A stretch of DNA of 45,242 nt, taken from positions 1 through 45,242 of the forward strand of contig JAEUOX010000074.1 in the NCBI GenBank assembly GCA_016790475.1, given 5' to 3'. Below, one piece after another: positions 1-10,307 of the stretch (position 1 is the first letter of the stretch; each line of letters begins with the position of its first letter). Position numbers and translations under genes: made by a program. Source of the stretch: Rhodoferax sp. GTDB taxonomy: Bacteria; Pseudomonadota; Gammaproteobacteria; Burkholderiales; Burkholderiaceae_C. The notes beneath the pieces are model-generated. The model was not told the origin of the DNA. It searched no databases and saw only the letters and a program-made list of their open reading frames with translations.

Positions 1-240
1 CTGCTGCTGGACGAACCGATCAGCGCGCTGGACGTGCACCACCAGCTCACCGTGCTGGAGCGGGTGCGCCAGCTGACGCGCGGCCAGGGGCTGACCACGC
101 TGCTGGTGCTGCACGACCTGCAGGCGGCGGCACGCTACTGCGACGACCTGCTGTTGCTGCGCCAGGGAACGGTTGCCGCGCGCGGCACGCCGGTCCTGGT
201 GTACCACGCGGCGCTGGCCGCCGGGGAGACCGCGGCGTAA
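1..240 (+). CDS. Iron-chelate-type ABC transporter ATP-binding protein, C-terminal part (5' end outside window)
   Basis: Only the last 79 codons are present. Reading in frame from base 1 gives the Walker B and D-loop region (LLLDEPISALDVHHQ) and then the H-loop histidine (VLHDLQAAARYCDDLLLL). The tail resembles the ATPases of FecE/FepC/HmuV-type siderophore or haem importers (LRQGTVAARGTPV). The ATPase would power a membrane permease encoded upstream. The closeness to a Fur-controlled receptor and tonB region supports an iron-related substrate, but the piece is too short to name one. The stop is TAA at 238-240. The following lipoprotein gene begins 10 bp later, so the two may be cotranscribed. 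Confidence 0.85.
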   Translation: MLLDEPISALDVHHQLTVLERVRQLTRGQGLTTLLVLHDLQAAARYCDDLLLLRQGTVAARGTPVLVYHAALAAGETAA

Positions 241-250
241 AATTCACCCG

Positions 251-1087
251 ATGCGCACCCCTGCCCCCGGATCCCCCCTGCTGCATCGCCGGGACTGGCT
301 GGCGGCGGTGCCGCTCTGGGCCCTCGGCGCGACCGGCTGCAGCACGCTGCCGCCCGAGGGCACGCCGCTGCAGATCTCCGACTACGGGCTGCCCTTCGTC
401 GCAGCCACCGTCGACGGCATGGAGGTGCTGGCGCTGGTGGACAGCGGCAGTGCGTCGTCGGTCCGGATCTCGCAGCGCCTGGCCCGGCGGCTGCGGCTGG
501 CGCTGACGCCGGTCCCGGGCGCCCGGATCTCCGGCCTGGACGGACGTTCGCTGCCGGTCGAACGCGGGGAGCTTGCTGCACTGACCCTGGCAGGCCGCCG
601 CTGGGCCCCGCTGGCGGTCGAGGTCACGGGCACGCGGCTGGAGGATATCGCCGCACGGGTGGGCACCGGCTTCGACCTGCAGATCGGCTGGCGGCTGCTG
701 GAGCAGGCCGTGGCCGTGCTGGACTATCCCGTTCGCCGCTTCCGTTGGGCCGATGCACCGGGGCTCGGCGGCCTGCACATCCCGTATGCGCTGTCGGGCG
801 GGCTGCCGGTCGTGCAGGCGGTGGTGGCCGGGCGCCCCGTTGCACTGCTGGTCGACACCGGCGCCCCGGAGAACACGCTGGGCCTTGACACCCTCGGGCA
901 GCCGGCCGGCACGCTGGCCAGCCACCCGCTGCAGCTCGGCACCTTGGAGCGAACGCCGCTGTGGCGGGCCAAGGACCTGACCGTCACGCAACGGGCGCTG
1001 GGGACGGCCGGGACGCTGGGCACCCCCTTCCTGCGGGAGTTCCGCGTCACGATCCTGTCCGGGCAGCACCAGCTGCAGTTCGGCTGA
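251..1087 (+). CDS. Retropepsin-like aspartyl protease domain lipoprotein with two D-[ST]-G motifs
   Basis: A 278-residue protein starting at ATG 251. The N-terminus has an RRDWL stretch, a short hydrophobic segment and a lipobox-like GATGC ending at Cys30, so export and lipidation are likely. Two retropepsin-type active-site motifs are visible: VDSGS at about residues 63-67 (Asp64) and LVDTGAPEN at about 200-208 (Asp202). Bacterial proteins of this class usually fold from two such halves, so one chain could form a complete active site, as in pepsin. Substrate and role are unknown. The upstream open frame extends back to 173 inside the ABC gene, but the signal sequence fits only the 251 start. 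It converges on uvrA with a 7-bp gap. Confidence 0.8.
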   Translation: MRTPAPGSPLLHRRDWLAAVPLWALGATGCSTLPPEGTPLQISDYGLPFVAATVDGMEVLALVDSGSASSVRISQRLARRLRLALTPVPGARISGLDGRSLPVERGELAALTLAGRRWAPLAVEVTGTRLEDIAARVGTGFDLQIGWRLLEQAVAVLDYPVRRFRWADAPGLGGLHIPYALSGGLPVVQAVVAGRPVALLVDTGAPENTLGLDTLGQPAGTLASHPLQLGTLERTPLWRAKDLTVTQRALGTAGTLGTPFLREFRVTILSGQHQLQFG

Positions 1088-1094
1088 GGCCGGC

Positions 1095-4000
1095 TCAGCG
1101 CGCCAGCACCGGCCGCAGCGCGCGACCGGTATGCGTGTCGAGCGCGACCACCACCTCCGGCGGTGCGGCAGCGACCACCCGGCCGCCGCCATCGCCGCCC
1201 TCCGGCCCGAGATCGATCACCCAGTCGGCCTCGGCGATGACGTCCAGGTCGTGCTCGATGACGACCACGCTGTGCCCGCCGTCCACCAGCCGGTGCAGCA
1301 CGCGGATCAGCTTCTCGACATCCGCCATGTGCAGGCCGACCGTGGGTTCGTCCAGCACATACAGCGTGTGAGGCGCCTTCTGGCCGCGCCGGGTGATGTC
1401 GTCGCGCACCTTGCTGAGCTCGGTGACCAGCTTGATGCGCTGGGCCTCGCCGCCGCTGAGCGTCGGCGACGGCTGGCCGAGCGTCAGGTAGCCCAGCCCG
1501 ACGTCCTTCAGCAGCTGCAGCGGGTGGCCGATCGTCGGCATGCTGGCGAAGAAGTCGACCGCCTCGTCGACCTCCATCTGCAGGATCTCGCCGATGTTGC
1601 GGCCGCGCCAGGTGACGGCCAGCGTCTCGGGATTGAAGCGGGCGCCGTGGCAGGTCTCGCAGGGCACCTTCACGTCCGGCAGGAAGCTCATCGCCACGGT
1701 GCGGATGCCCTGGCCCTCGCAGGACGGGCAGCGGCCGTCGCCGGTGTTGAAGCTGAAGCGGCTGCCGGAGTAGCCCCGCGCGCGCGCCTCCAGCGTGTCC
1801 GCGAACAGCTTGCGGATCGTGTCCCAGAAGCCGATGTAGGTAGCCGGGCAGCTGCGGGGCGTCTTGCCGATCGGTGTCTGGTCGACCTCCAGCACCCGGT
1901 CGACCGACTCGAAGCCGGTCACGCCGGTGCAGCCGACCCAGCTCGGCCGCGCACCGGCCGCCTGGGCATCGCGGCCGGCACGGCTCGCACGCTGCGCGAC
2001 GGCCGCCTGCACATTGGCCAGCAGCACGTCGCGCGCCAGCGTGGACTTGCCCGAGCCGCTGACACCGGTGACCGCCACCAGCCGCCGCAGAGGGACGGCC
2101 AGGTCCAGCTGCTGCAGGTTGTGCAGGCTGGCGCCACGCAGCCGCAGCGTGTCCGGCAGCGCGGTGTCCACGCCGCGGCGCGCCTGCAGCGGGTGGCGCA
2201 TCGCATCGCGCAGGTAGCGGCCGGTCAGCGAGGTGTCGGACTGCATCACCCGTTGCAGCGAGCCCTCGGCCACCAGCGTGCCGCCGCGCTTGCCGGCACC
2301 GGGCCCGATATCGATGATGTGGTCGGCATGGCGGATGGTGTCCTCGTCGTGCTCCACGACCACCAGCGTGTTGCCCTTGTCGCTGAGCGTCTTCAGCGCC
2401 GACAGCAGGATCTGGTTGTCGCGCGCATGCAGGCCGATCGTCGGCTCGTCGAGCACGTAGCAGACGCCCTGCAGGTTGCTGCCCAGCTGGGCCGCCAGCC
2501 GGATGCGCTGGGCCTCGCCGCCGCTGAGGGTCGGAGCCCCGCGATCCAGCGTCAGGTAGCCCAGACCCACCTCCTCCAGGAACTGCAGCCGGCTGCGGAT
2601 CTCGGGGACCAGATCGCGCGCGATCTCGGCCTCGCGCCGATCCAACCGGCCCTCGACCTGCAGTGTCTCGACCCAGCGGCGCAGGTCGGTGACGCTCAGC
2701 CGCGCCAGCTCGGCGATGCCGACGGCCGCCTGGCCCGCGCCAGCGCCGAAGCGCACAGCGCGCGCCATCAGGTTCAGCCGGGTGCCGCTGCAGGTGGGGC
2801 AGACCTCGTCGCCGATGTCCTCCGCGTCCGGCTCGGCAAAGGTCTGTTCACGGCCACCGTTGTCGTCGTCCCGCACGGAATCGTCCAGCGCCTTGCGCTG
2901 CTCGCGTGTCAGCCGCACACCGGTGCCGACGCAGTCCGGGCACCATCCATGCTTGCTGTTGTAGGAGAACAGCCGCGGGTCGAGCTCGGCATAGCTGGTG
3001 CTGCAGACCGGGCAGGCCCGCCGCGTCGAGAAGACCTGCATCCGCCCGATGCCGGCCGTCGGCGCGCCCGCGAGCATCGCGGCGCGCAGGCCGTCCAGCG
3101 CGCTCAGCACATGCACGACGCCCTTGCCGTGCTCCAGCGCCGCCGCGAGGCCGTCGCGCAGGGCCGCCTCCTGGCCGGACGTGACATCCAGGCTCAGCAC
3201 CGGCAGCTCGATCGTGTGCTCCTTGAAGCGGTCGATACGGGGAAAGCCGGTGGTCGGCAGGAACTCGCCATCCACACGCAGGTGGGTGAAGCCCCGCGGG
3301 CGGGCCCAGTCGGCCAGCTCGGTGTAGACGCCCTTGCGGGCCACCACCAGTGGCGCCAGCAGGCCGATGTGCTGGCCGCGGAACTGGCGCAGCAGCTGGG
3401 CCACGATGCTGTCGGGCGTCTGCGGGGCGACCGCCGCGCCGTCGTGCACGCAGTGCTGCACCCCCAGCTTGACGAACAGCAGCCGCAGGAAATGCCAGAC
3501 CTCGGTCGCGGTGCCCACCGTTGACTTGCGCCCGCCGCGGGACAGCCGCTGCTCGATCGCGACCGTCGGTGGAATGCCATAGACCGCGTCCACCTCCGGC
3601 CGGCCGGCCGGTTGCACGATGCTGCGCGCGTAAGCGTTGAGCGACTCCAGGTAACGGCGCTGACCCTCGTTGAACAGGATGTCGAAGGCCAGTGTCGACT
3701 TGCCGGAGCCGCTGACGCCGGTGACCACACTGAAGCGGCCGCGCGGTATGTCGACCGACAGCGCGCGCAAGTTGTGCTCCTTCGCATGGACGATGCGGAT
3801 CGCGTCCGGCGCCGGTGCACTGCCGGCCTCCGGCGTGGCACCGGCATACCGCGGCCGCGGTTCCTCGGCCGCGAGTGCCGGCTGCCCGGCGCCGATCGCG
3901 CTGTCGTACTCGCGCAGCGCGCGGCCGGTGTGGGAGTCCGGGTGCTGGCGCAGCTGGTCCGGCGTGCCGGTGGCCACGACCAGGCCGCCAGCCTCGCCGC

Positions 4001-7000
4001 CCTCCGGGCCGAGATCGATCAGCCAGTCGGCGGATCCGATGACGTCCAGGTTGTGCTCGATCACGAGCAGCGAGTGGCCGGCATCGAGCAGCTTGCGCAG
4101 CGCGCGCATCAGCTTGGCGATGTCGTCGAAGTGCAGGCCGGTCGTCGGCTCGTCGAACATGAACAGCGTGCCACGCCGCGCCACCGGCTGCCGGCTGCTG
4201 CTGCCGCTGCGCGCGGCCTCCGCCAGGAAGCCGGCCAGCTTGAGCCGCTGGGCTTCGCCGCCAGACAGCGTGGGCACCGGCTGGCCGAGCTTCACGTACT
4301 CCAGGCCGACGTCGACGATCGGCTGCAGCGCACGGATCACGTCGCGGTCGCCCGCGAACAGCTGCGCCGCCTCGCTGACCGTGAGGTCCAGCACGTCGGC
4401 GACGCTCAGGCTCACGCGACGTGCCGGCACCGCCGGCGTGCGACGCACCAGCTGCGGATTGCCGATGCGTCGGACACCGTCCTCGCCGGCCGGCGCGGTT
4501 GCCGCGCCGAGCAGAACCGGTGCGGCCGGCTCGGAGACGCTGCCCGGCACCGGGCGCAGCCGCTCGATGCGCACCTCCAGGATCTCCGGCCGGTAGCGGC
4601 GGCCGTCGCAGTCCGGGCAGCGCAGGTAGACGTCGCTGAGGAACTGCATCTCGACATGCTCGAAGCCGGAGCCTCCGCAGGTCGGGCAGCGGCCATCGCC
4701 GCCGTTGAAGCTGAACTTCGCCGCGGTGTAGCCACGCTGCCGTGCCAATGGCGCATTCGCGAAGATTTCTCGGATCGCATCCCAGGCGCCGACATAGCTG
4801 ACCGGGTTGGAACGGGCGGTCTTGCCGATCGGCGACTGGTCGACGAACACGACATCGGCCAGTTGCTCGGCGCCCAGCAGCCGGTCGTGCTGCCCGGCCG
4901 CCTCGGTGGCGCGGCCGAAATGGCGCATCAGTGCGGGCGCCAGCACGTCCTGCACCAGCGTCGACTTGCCGCTGCCGCTGACGCCGGTGACGCAGACCAG
5001 GCGCTGCAGCGGGATCTCGATGGACACGTTCTTCAGGTTGTGCTCGCGCACGCCCTCCAGCAGCAGCCGCGGCGTGTTCTCCGCGACCAGCCGGCGCAGG
5101 CCGGCACCAACCTGCCGGCGGCCGCCCAGGTAGGCGCCGGTCAGCGTGTCGGCCTGGCGCAACTGCTGCGTGCTGCCGTCGAACACGATGCTGCCGCCCC
5201 GCTCGCCGGGGCCGGGGCCCATGTCGATGATGCGGTCCGCCGCCAGCATCACGGCCGGATCGTGCTCGACCACCACCAGCGTGTTGCCGGCGTCGCGCAG
5301 GCGCTGCATTGCGCGCGTGATGCGGTGCATGTCGCGCGGGTGCAGGCCGATACTGGGCTCGTCCAGCACGAACAGCGTGTTGACAAGCGAGGTACCGAGC
5401 GCGGTCGTCAGATTGATCCGCTGGACCTCGCCGCCCGACAGCGTGCGGCTCTGGCGGTCCAGGTGCAGGTAGCCGATGCCGACATCGCACAGATAGCGCA
5501 GCCGGGTGCCGATCTCCTCGAACAGCAGGTGCAGGGCCTTGCGGTCGGCGGCCGTGCGGGTGTCGTCGTCCGCGGCCCCGGCACCGGCACCGGCGGTCAG
5601 CCGGTCGAAGAACTGGCGCAGCCGGTCGATCGGCAGCAGCATCAGGTCATGCAGGCAGAGTCCGGGCAGGGCCTCGAGCTGCGCGCGGGTCCAGCCCACG
5701 CCCTGGGGCAGGAAACGGGCGGCCGGGGCCATCACCGCGTCGGCGTCTTCCTTGCTGCCGATGCGCCACAGCAGGCTCTCGGTCTTCAGGCGCGCGCCGG
5801 CACAGGCCGGGCACGGGGTGTAGCTGCGGTACTTGGACAGCAGCACCCGGATGTGCATCTTGTAGGCCTTGGTCTCCAGGTACTCGAAGAAGCGCTTGAC
5901 GCCGTACCAGGTCTGGTTCCACTTGCCGTTCCAGTTCGGCGATCCGTCGATGACCCAGCGCTGGTGCTCGGGCCGCAGCTTGTACCAGGGTGTGTCGCGC
6001 GGGATGCCGGCGTCCTCCGCATGGCGCATCAGGTCGTCCTGGCACTCCTGCCAGGCGGGCGTCTGCATCGGCTTGATCGCGCCGGCGCGCAGCGTGAGCT
6101 TGTCGTTCGGGATCACCAGGCCGTAGTCGACGCCGATGACCCGGCCGAAGCCGCGGCAGCTGTCGCAGGCGCCCACCGCGCTGTTGAACGAGAAGGCCGA
6201 CGGGATCGGATCGGCGTAGCGCAGGTCGCTGTCCGGGCAGTGCAGGCCGCTGGAAAACTTCCACACGGCCGGCGGCCCGTCCTCGGCCAGCGCGTACACC
6301 GCGATCCGACCGCCGCCCCGGCGCAGCGCGACCTCGATCGCCTCCAGGATGCGCGCACGCTCGGTGCCGGCAAAGCGGAAGCGGTCCGCCACGACATCCA
6401 GCACCTTGCGCCTGGCCGGCGGCGCGCCCGCCTTCGCGGCCTTGGCCGACTTGCCGCTGGCTTCGGGGGGCGCGGGCACCTCGACCTCCCGCTCAGCCTG
6501 CACCCGGGTGTAGCCGCTGACCGACAGCCACTGGGCGATCTCCTCCGGGCCGGTTTCGATCGGCAGCTCCACCGGGAAGGTCACGACCAGCCGCGGATCC
6601 GTGGCCGCCGTCCAGGCGGCGAGCTGGGCATGGATGGTTTCCGGCGTGTCATGGCGCACCGGCTGCGCGGTGACGCGGTCGAACAGCTGGCCGGCCCTGG
6701 CGACCAGCAGCTTCAGGTGGTCGTTCAGCTCGGTCATCGTGCCCACCGTCGAGCGCGAGGAGCGCACCGGGTTCGTCTGGTCGATCGCGATCGCCGGCGG
6801 GACGCCCTCCACCTTGTCGACCGCCGGCTTGTCCATGCGGTCCAGGAACTGGCGCGCGTAGGCGGAGAAGGTCTCCACATAGCGGCGCTGGCCCTCCGCA
6901 TACAGGGTGTCGAACACCAGGCTGGACTTGCCGGAGCCGCTCGGGCCGGTCACGACCGTCAGCTCGCCGGTCTGCAGGTCCAGGTCGAGGTTCTTGAGGT

Positions 7001-7043
7001 TGTGCTGACGCGCTCCGCGAATGCGGATGGTTCCCTGGGACAT
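1095..7043 (-). CDS. uvrA: Double-length excinuclease ABC subunit UvrA (four ATP-binding cassettes)
   Basis: A 1,982-residue protein, about twice the usual ~940 of UvrA. UvrA is the damage-recognition ATPase of nucleotide excision repair. Four Walker A motifs (G-[PV]-SGSGKS) lie near residues 34, 688, 1108 and 1661. Four LSGGE signatures lie near 534, 926, 1505 and 1860. Zinc-binding CxxC pairs typical of UvrA occur in both halves (for example [10 protein letters not shown] and [10 protein letters not shown]). The arrangement is two tandem UvrA units joined by a short Ala/Pro-rich linker near residues 1065-1090. Long forms like this are known in Burkholderiales, annotated as a 'dimeric form' of UvrA. 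It is probably a paralogue of the ordinary single UvrA. The ATG at 7043 ([10 protein letters not shown]) starts the conserved region; an in-frame GTG at 7085 is less likely. No clear Shine-Dalgarno is visible. Confidence 0.93.
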   Translation of the reverse strand: MSQGTIRIRGARQHNLKNLDLDLQTGELTVVTGPSGSGKSSLVFDTLYAEGQRRYVETFSAYARQFLDRMDKPAVDKVEGVPPAIAIDQTNPVRSSRSTVGTMTELNDHLKLLVARAGQLFDRVTAQPVRHDTPETIHAQLAAWTAATDPRLVVTFPVELPIETGPEEIAQWLSVSGYTRVQAEREVEVPAPPEASGKSAKAAKAGAPPARRKVLDVVADRFRFAGTERARILEAIEVALRRGGGRIAVYALAEDGPPAVWKFSSGLHCPDSDLRYADPIPSAFSFNSAVGACDSCRGFGRVIGVDYGLVIPNDKLTLRAGAIKPMQTPAWQECQDDLMRHAEDAGIPRDTPWYKLRPEHQRWVIDGSPNWNGKWNQTWYGVKRFFEYLETKAYKMHIRVLLSKYRSYTPCPACAGARLKTESLLWRIGSKEDADAVMAPAARFLPQGVGWTRAQLEALPGLCLHDLMLLPIDRLRQFFDRLTAGAGAGAADDDTRTAADRKALHLLFEEIGTRLRYLCDVGIGYLHLDRQSRTLSGGEVQRINLTTALGTSLVNTLFVLDEPSIGLHPRDMHRITRAMQRLRDAGNTLVVVEHDPAVMLAADRIIDMGPGPGERGGSIVFDGSTQQLRQADTLTGAYLGGRRQVGAGLRRLVAENTPRLLLEGVREHNLKNVSIEIPLQRLVCVTGVSGSGKSTLVQDVLAPALMRHFGRATEAAGQHDRLLGAEQLADVVFVDQSPIGKTARSNPVSYVGAWDAIREIFANAPLARQRGYTAAKFSFNGGDGRCPTCGGSGFEHVEMQFLSDVYLRCPDCDGRRYRPEILEVRIERLRPVPGSVSEPAAPVLLGAATAPAGEDGVRRIGNPQLVRRTPAVPARRVSLSVADVLDLTVSEAAQLFAGDRDVIRALQPIVDVGLEYVKLGQPVPTLSGGEAQRLKLAGFLAEAARSGSSSRQPVARRGTLFMFDEPTTGLHFDDIAKLMRALRKLLDAGHSLLVIEHNLDVIGSADWLIDLGPEGGEAGGLVVATGTPDQLRQHPDSHTGRALREYDSAIGAGQPALAAEEPRPRYAGATPEAGSAPAPDAIRIVHAKEHNLRALSVDIPRGRFSVVTGVSGSGKSTLAFDILFNEGQRRYLESLNAYARSIVQPAGRPEVDAVYGIPPTVAIEQRLSRGGRKSTVGTATEVWHFLRLLFVKLGVQHCVHDGAAVAPQTPDSIVAQLLRQFRGQHIGLLAPLVVARKGVYTELADWARPRGFTHLRVDGEFLPTTGFPRIDRFKEHTIELPVLSLDVTSGQEAALRDGLAAALEHGKGVVHVLSALDGLRAAMLAGAPTAGIGRMQVFSTRRACPVCSTSYAELDPRLFSYNSKHGWCPDCVGTGVRLTREQRKALDDSVRDDDNGGREQTFAEPDAEDIGDEVCPTCSGTRLNLMARAVRFGAGAGQAAVGIAELARLSVTDLRRWVETLQVEGRLDRREAEIARDLVPEIRSRLQFLEEVGLGYLTLDRGAPTLSGGEAQRIRLAAQLGSNLQGVCYVLDEPTIGLHARDNQILLSALKTLSDKGNTLVVVEHDEDTIRHADHIIDIGPGAGKRGGTLVAEGSLQRVMQSDTSLTGRYLRDAMRHPLQARRGVDTALPDTLRLRGASLHNLQQLDLAVPLRRLVAVTGVSGSGKSTLARDVLLANVQAAVAQRASRAGRDAQAAGARPSWVGCTGVTGFESVDRVLEVDQTPIGKTPRSCPATYIGFWDTIRKLFADTLEARARGYSGSRFSFNTGDGRCPSCEGQGIRTVAMSFLPDVKVPCETCHGARFNPETLAVTWRGRNIGEILQMEVDEAVDFFASMPTIGHPLQLLKDVGLGYLTLGQPSPTLSGGEAQRIKLVTELSKVRDDITRRGQKAPHTLYVLDEPTVGLHMADVEKLIRVLHRLVDGGHSVVVIEHDLDVIAEADWVIDLGPEGGDGGGRVVAAAPPEVVVALDTHTGRALRPVLAR

Positions 7044-7182
7044 GGAGGAGGCTTTCGAAGGAGGGCCGAACATTCTAGACAGCACCTTGCGCCCGGCATG
7101 GCAGGGTGGTCATCCCGCGGCGCCCCGGCCGGTACATGCCCGCAGAGCGCAAAACCGTCGGGTTCGCGATTCGTTACATCTA

Positions 7183-7201
7183 AATGAGAATGATTTGTAT
7201 T
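7183..7201. promoter_or_regulatory. Fur box upstream of the siderophore receptor
   Basis: The 19-mer AATGAGAATGATTTGTATT resembles the Fur consensus GATAATGATAATCATTATC and is a sharply AT-rich island in GC-rich DNA. It overlaps the likely -35 element of the receptor promoter, so iron-loaded Fur would block transcription. A second, very similar site precedes tonB (11396-11416). Confidence 0.75.
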
Positions 7202-7212
7202 TGCTGTACAAT
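7184..7212 (+). promoter_or_regulatory. Predicted sigma70 promoter for the siderophore receptor operon
   Basis: A -35-like ATGAGA (7184-7189, 4 of 6 matches) is followed after 17 bp by TACAAT (7207-7212, 5 of 6 matches to TATAAT). The -35 lies inside the Fur box. The receptor ATG is about 97 bp downstream of the -10, leaving a sizeable leader. Confidence 0.5.
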
Positions 7213-7308
7213 CGCCATTCCGATCCAGCCAGCCACACCATTCGCCGTCCCGGCGACGTTGGAAGTAGCCAGCCAGTGTTGTTCCCCGACCTGCGAGGCG
7301 CTCCCACC

Positions 7309-9603
7309 ATGAACTCCGGATTCCCGACATGCCCCACCCCGGCCGGCTCGACCCCGCGCGCCGGCGCTCCCAACAGCCGCGCCGCAGTGCTGCCGATCGG
7401 CGCCCTGCTGCTGGCCGGCTCGATCGGCAGCCCGGCCCAACAGGCGCCCGCCGGGACACGCATGCTGCCGACCGTCACCGTGACCGACACCGCCGAGGCG
7501 CCCGAAGGCAAGGACGCGTTGCGCGCCACGACCTCGACGATCGGCAAGGGCAACCAGGCGTTGCGGGACATCCCGCAGTCCGTGACGGTGGTCACCGAGA
7601 AGCTGGTCGACGACCGCAACCTGGACACCCTGAAGGAAGCCCTGCACAACACCGCCGGCATCACCTTCCTGGCCGCCGAGGGCGGGGAGGAGGACATCCG
7701 GCTGCGCGGCTTCTCGCTGGCGGGCACCGGCGACATCTTCGTCGACGGCATGCGCGATCCAGCCTTCTATGACCGCGACACCTTCAATCTGGACCGGGTG
7801 GAAGTGCTGCGCGGCTCCGCGTCGATGCTGTTCGGCCGCGGCTCCACCGGCGGCGCGGTGAACCAGGTCAACAAGCTGCCCCGAACGATGACGGAGCACG
7901 AGGTGAGCGCAACCGTCGGCTCGCACAACTACCGCCGCCTGCTGGGCGACTTCAACCTGCATACAGGCGAGGATGCGGCGCTGCGCATCAACACCATGGT
8001 CACCCGGGCCGACAACAATGGCGCCGGCAGCAGCATCGACAAGAGCGGCCTGGCCGTCGCCTACCGGTTCGGCATCGGCACGGCGGACGAGTTCCTCGCG
8101 AGCCTCTACTACCTCGACAACCACAACGGCATGAACTACGGGCTGCCGTGGGCACGCTCCCCCGGGCAGGACCAGTCCGCCAACACGATCCTCAGCGGGC
8201 TGGATCCGTCGGCCTACTTCGGCATGGCCAGCGACTACAACGACGGCCAGGCCCGGATGGCGACGCTGGCGCACACGCACCGGTTCCTGGACGGCGGCGA
8301 ACTGAAGACCCAGCTGCGGGTCGGCCATTTCGAACGCGACCAGCGCGCCAGCACGGTCCGTCCGGCCGCCGCCTTCGCGCTGGCGGGGCAGGCGGTCAAT
8401 CTGGCGCTGTTCGGCCCGGACACCGTGTTCACCCGCGGCACGCAGCTGAAGATCCAGGACATGGACACGGTGCACCTGCAGTCGGACTTCAGCCGCAAGT
8501 TCGACGCGCTGGGCGTCCGGCATGAGCTGCTGGCCGGTGTGGACGCCGCCAGCGAAAAGAAACGCGTCTACCAGGCCCGCACGGCGGCCCAGGGCGGCGT
8601 GACGCTGACCAAGGCCACCACGACCGCCGGCACGCCCGACGACGGCGCCTGGATCGACGAAAGCCTTCGGGTGCTGCGCCTGGGCAACGCGTTCCAGGCG
8701 CTGGCCTGGGGCGCCTACGCGCAGGATCTGGTGCAGATCGCCCCCCACTGGAAACTGCTGGGCGGACTGCGCTACGACAGCCTGCAAGGCGACTACAGCG
8801 CCTATGCGATCCCGACCAACGCCGCCGGCCCGACCACGGTGACCCGCTACCGGCAGTCCGTCGGCGCCTGGAGCCAACGCATCGGGGCGCTGTACCAGCC
8901 CGACGAGCTGTCGTCCTACCACTTCTCCTACGGGACCTCGTTCAACACTTCGGGGGACACCTACTCCTACAACGCGCTGAGCGCCAACACCCCGCCGGAG
9001 TCCAGCGCCAACCTGGAGATCGGTGCAAAGCTGGATTCCGCCGACAAGCGCTTCACGACGCGACTTGCGGTGTTCCGATCAACCAAGCTGAACGAGCGCA
9101 ACACCGACCCGGATACCGCGGCGACCCGGCTGCTGCTGTCCGGCAAGCGCCATGCGGCCGGGTTCGAGGTGGATTTCAGCGGCCGGCTGACGCCCGCGTG
9201 GGAGGTGTACGGCTCCTACATGTGGATGCCCATTGCCCGCGTCGACGTGGCGGCGTCGACCGCCACGACCGTCGGCAACCGGGTCGGCGACCGTCCCGGC
9301 CTGAGCCCCCGGCACAGCGGCACCGTGTGGACGACCTACCAGCTGACACCGCAGTGGCGCGTCGGCGCCGGCCTGAACTTCCGCAGCCGCCAGGCGCCGG
9401 CCGATACCTCGGCCCCGACCTGGGAAGCACCCGGCTTCATGACGGCCGACCTGATGGCGGAGTACCGGATGGACGACCGCCTGACGCTCAAGCTCAGCAT
9501 CAGCAACATCGCCAACAAGCTGTATGCCGACACGCTGTACCGCGGCCACTACATCCCGGGCGCCGGCCGGCTCGTGCAGGCGACGCTGACCACGAAATTC
9601 TGA
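7309..9603 (+). CDS. fiu: Fiu-like TonB-dependent catecholate siderophore receptor
   Basis: A 764-residue outer-membrane receptor, close to the length of E. coli Fiu. It has an N-terminal signal region (hydrophobic residues about 25-41) and a TonB-box-like LPTVTVTD near residues 53-60. A plug domain follows (RDIPQSVTVV, then RLRGF and FVDGMRDPAFYDRD, then VEVLRGSASMLFGRGSTGGAVN). A long beta-barrel ends in the aromatic C-terminus TKF. The plug text is typical of the Fiu/PiuA group, which imports ferric catecholates and their breakdown products. The downstream PiuC-type dioxygenase is the usual Fiu/PiuA partner. The start is the ATG at 7309; the frame is open further upstream but only through the promoter. 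It is expected to be Fur-repressed. Confidence 0.9.
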   Translation: MNSGFPTCPTPAGSTPRAGAPNSRAAVLPIGALLLAGSIGSPAQQAPAGTRMLPTVTVTDTAEAPEGKDALRATTSTIGKGNQALRDIPQSVTVVTEKLVDDRNLDTLKEALHNTAGITFLAAEGGEEDIRLRGFSLAGTGDIFVDGMRDPAFYDRDTFNLDRVEVLRGSASMLFGRGSTGGAVNQVNKLPRTMTEHEVSATVGSHNYRRLLGDFNLHTGEDAALRINTMVTRADNNGAGSSIDKSGLAVAYRFGIGTADEFLASLYYLDNHNGMNYGLPWARSPGQDQSANTILSGLDPSAYFGMASDYNDGQARMATLAHTHRFLDGGELKTQLRVGHFERDQRASTVRPAAAFALAGQAVNLALFGPDTVFTRGTQLKIQDMDTVHLQSDFSRKFDALGVRHELLAGVDAASEKKRVYQARTAAQGGVTLTKATTTAGTPDDGAWIDESLRVLRLGNAFQALAWGAYAQDLVQIAPHWKLLGGLRYDSLQGDYSAYAIPTNAAGPTTVTRYRQSVGAWSQRIGALYQPDELSSYHFSYGTSFNTSGDTYSYNALSANTPPESSANLEIGAKLDSADKRFTTRLAVFRSTKLNERNTDPDTAATRLLLSGKRHAAGFEVDFSGRLTPAWEVYGSYMWMPIARVDVAASTATTVGNRVGDRPGLSPRHSGTVWTTYQLTPQWRVGAGLNFRSRQAPADTSAPTWEAPGFMTADLMAEYRMDDRLTLKLSISNIANKLYADTLYRGHYIPGAGRLVQATLTTKF

Positions 9604-9623
9604 ACCTGCGAGAGAACCGGACC

Positions 9624-10307
9624 ATGCTGCTGCACCTGCCTGCCATCCTGCACGCCGAGGAGCTTTCCACTGCCCATGCACAGCTGCAGCAGGCGCCGTG
9701 GCAGGACGGGCGGGACAGCGCGGGCGGCCAGGCCGCGTCGGTCAAGAACAACACCCAACTGCCGCGCGACTGCCCCGCGGCACGCTCCATCCGCAGCCTG
9801 GTCCTGGCGGCGCTGGACCGCTCGGCGCTGTTCTTCTCGGCGGCGCTGCCCAAGCAGGTGTTCCCGCCCCACGTCAACCGGTACGCCGGCGAGGCCAACC
9901 ACTACGGCCCGCATGTGGACAACGCGATCCGCCTGCTGCCGGATGCCGGCCTGCGGATGCGCACCGACCTCTCCGCCACGCTGTTCCTGTCCGATCCCGA
10001 CAGCTACGACGGCGGCGCGCTGCGCATCGGCCAGGCGCCGGATGCGCCCCGCGTGAAGCTGCCGGCCGGTGATCTGGTGCTTTACGACGGCACCAGCGTC
10101 CATGAGGTCGAGCCGGTGACCCGCGGCGAGCGCCTGGCCTGCTTTTTCTGGGTGCAGAGCCTGGTGCGGGACGCCGCGCAGCGGCAGATCCTGTTCGACA
10201 TGGATATGGCCCTGCTGGACTTGCGCCAGCGCGACGGCGAAAGCCCGGAAGCCGTCCGCCTGACCGGCTGCTACCACAACCTGCTGCGCCTGTGGGCCGA
10301 GCCATGA
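9624..10307 (+). CDS. piuC: PiuC/YbiX-type Fe(II)/2-oxoglutarate-dependent dioxygenase
   Basis: A 227-residue protein matching the usual PKHD-type hydroxylase length (~226). The iron-binding triad and cosubstrate arginine are visible: H97 and D99 in YGPHVDNAIR, H160 in GTSVHEVEPV, and R170 in TRGERLACFFW. The N-terminal MLLHLPAIL is typical of PiuC. Homologues sit beside Fiu/PiuA siderophore receptors across Proteobacteria; their substrate is not established. It starts 20 bp after the receptor stop and its TGA overlaps the ATG of the next gene, so the three genes form one operon. Confidence 0.9.
   Translation: MLLHLPAILHAEELSTAHAQLQQAPWQDGRDSAGGQAASVKNNTQLPRDCPAARSIRSLVLAALDRSALFFSAALPKQVFPPHVNRYAGEANHYGPHVDNAIRLLPDAGLRMRTDLSATLFLSDPDSYDGGALRIGQAPDAPRVKLPAGDLVLYDGTSVHEVEPVTRGERLACFFWVQSLVRDAAQRQILFDMDMALLDLRQRDGESPEAVRLTGCYHNLLRLWAEP

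Noticed and set aside
1095-7043. Two adjacent uvrA genes wrongly joined
   Set aside because: The frame is continuous through the linker, with no internal stop or frameshift, and long UvrA forms are known in this order.
3612-7187. Very long open frame on the plus strand opposite uvrA, and similar ones opposite aceK and the carboxylase genes
   Set aside because: They mirror real genes with strong family motifs and arise from high GC at third positions. Their translations are Arg/Gln/His/Ala-rich with no recognisable domain.
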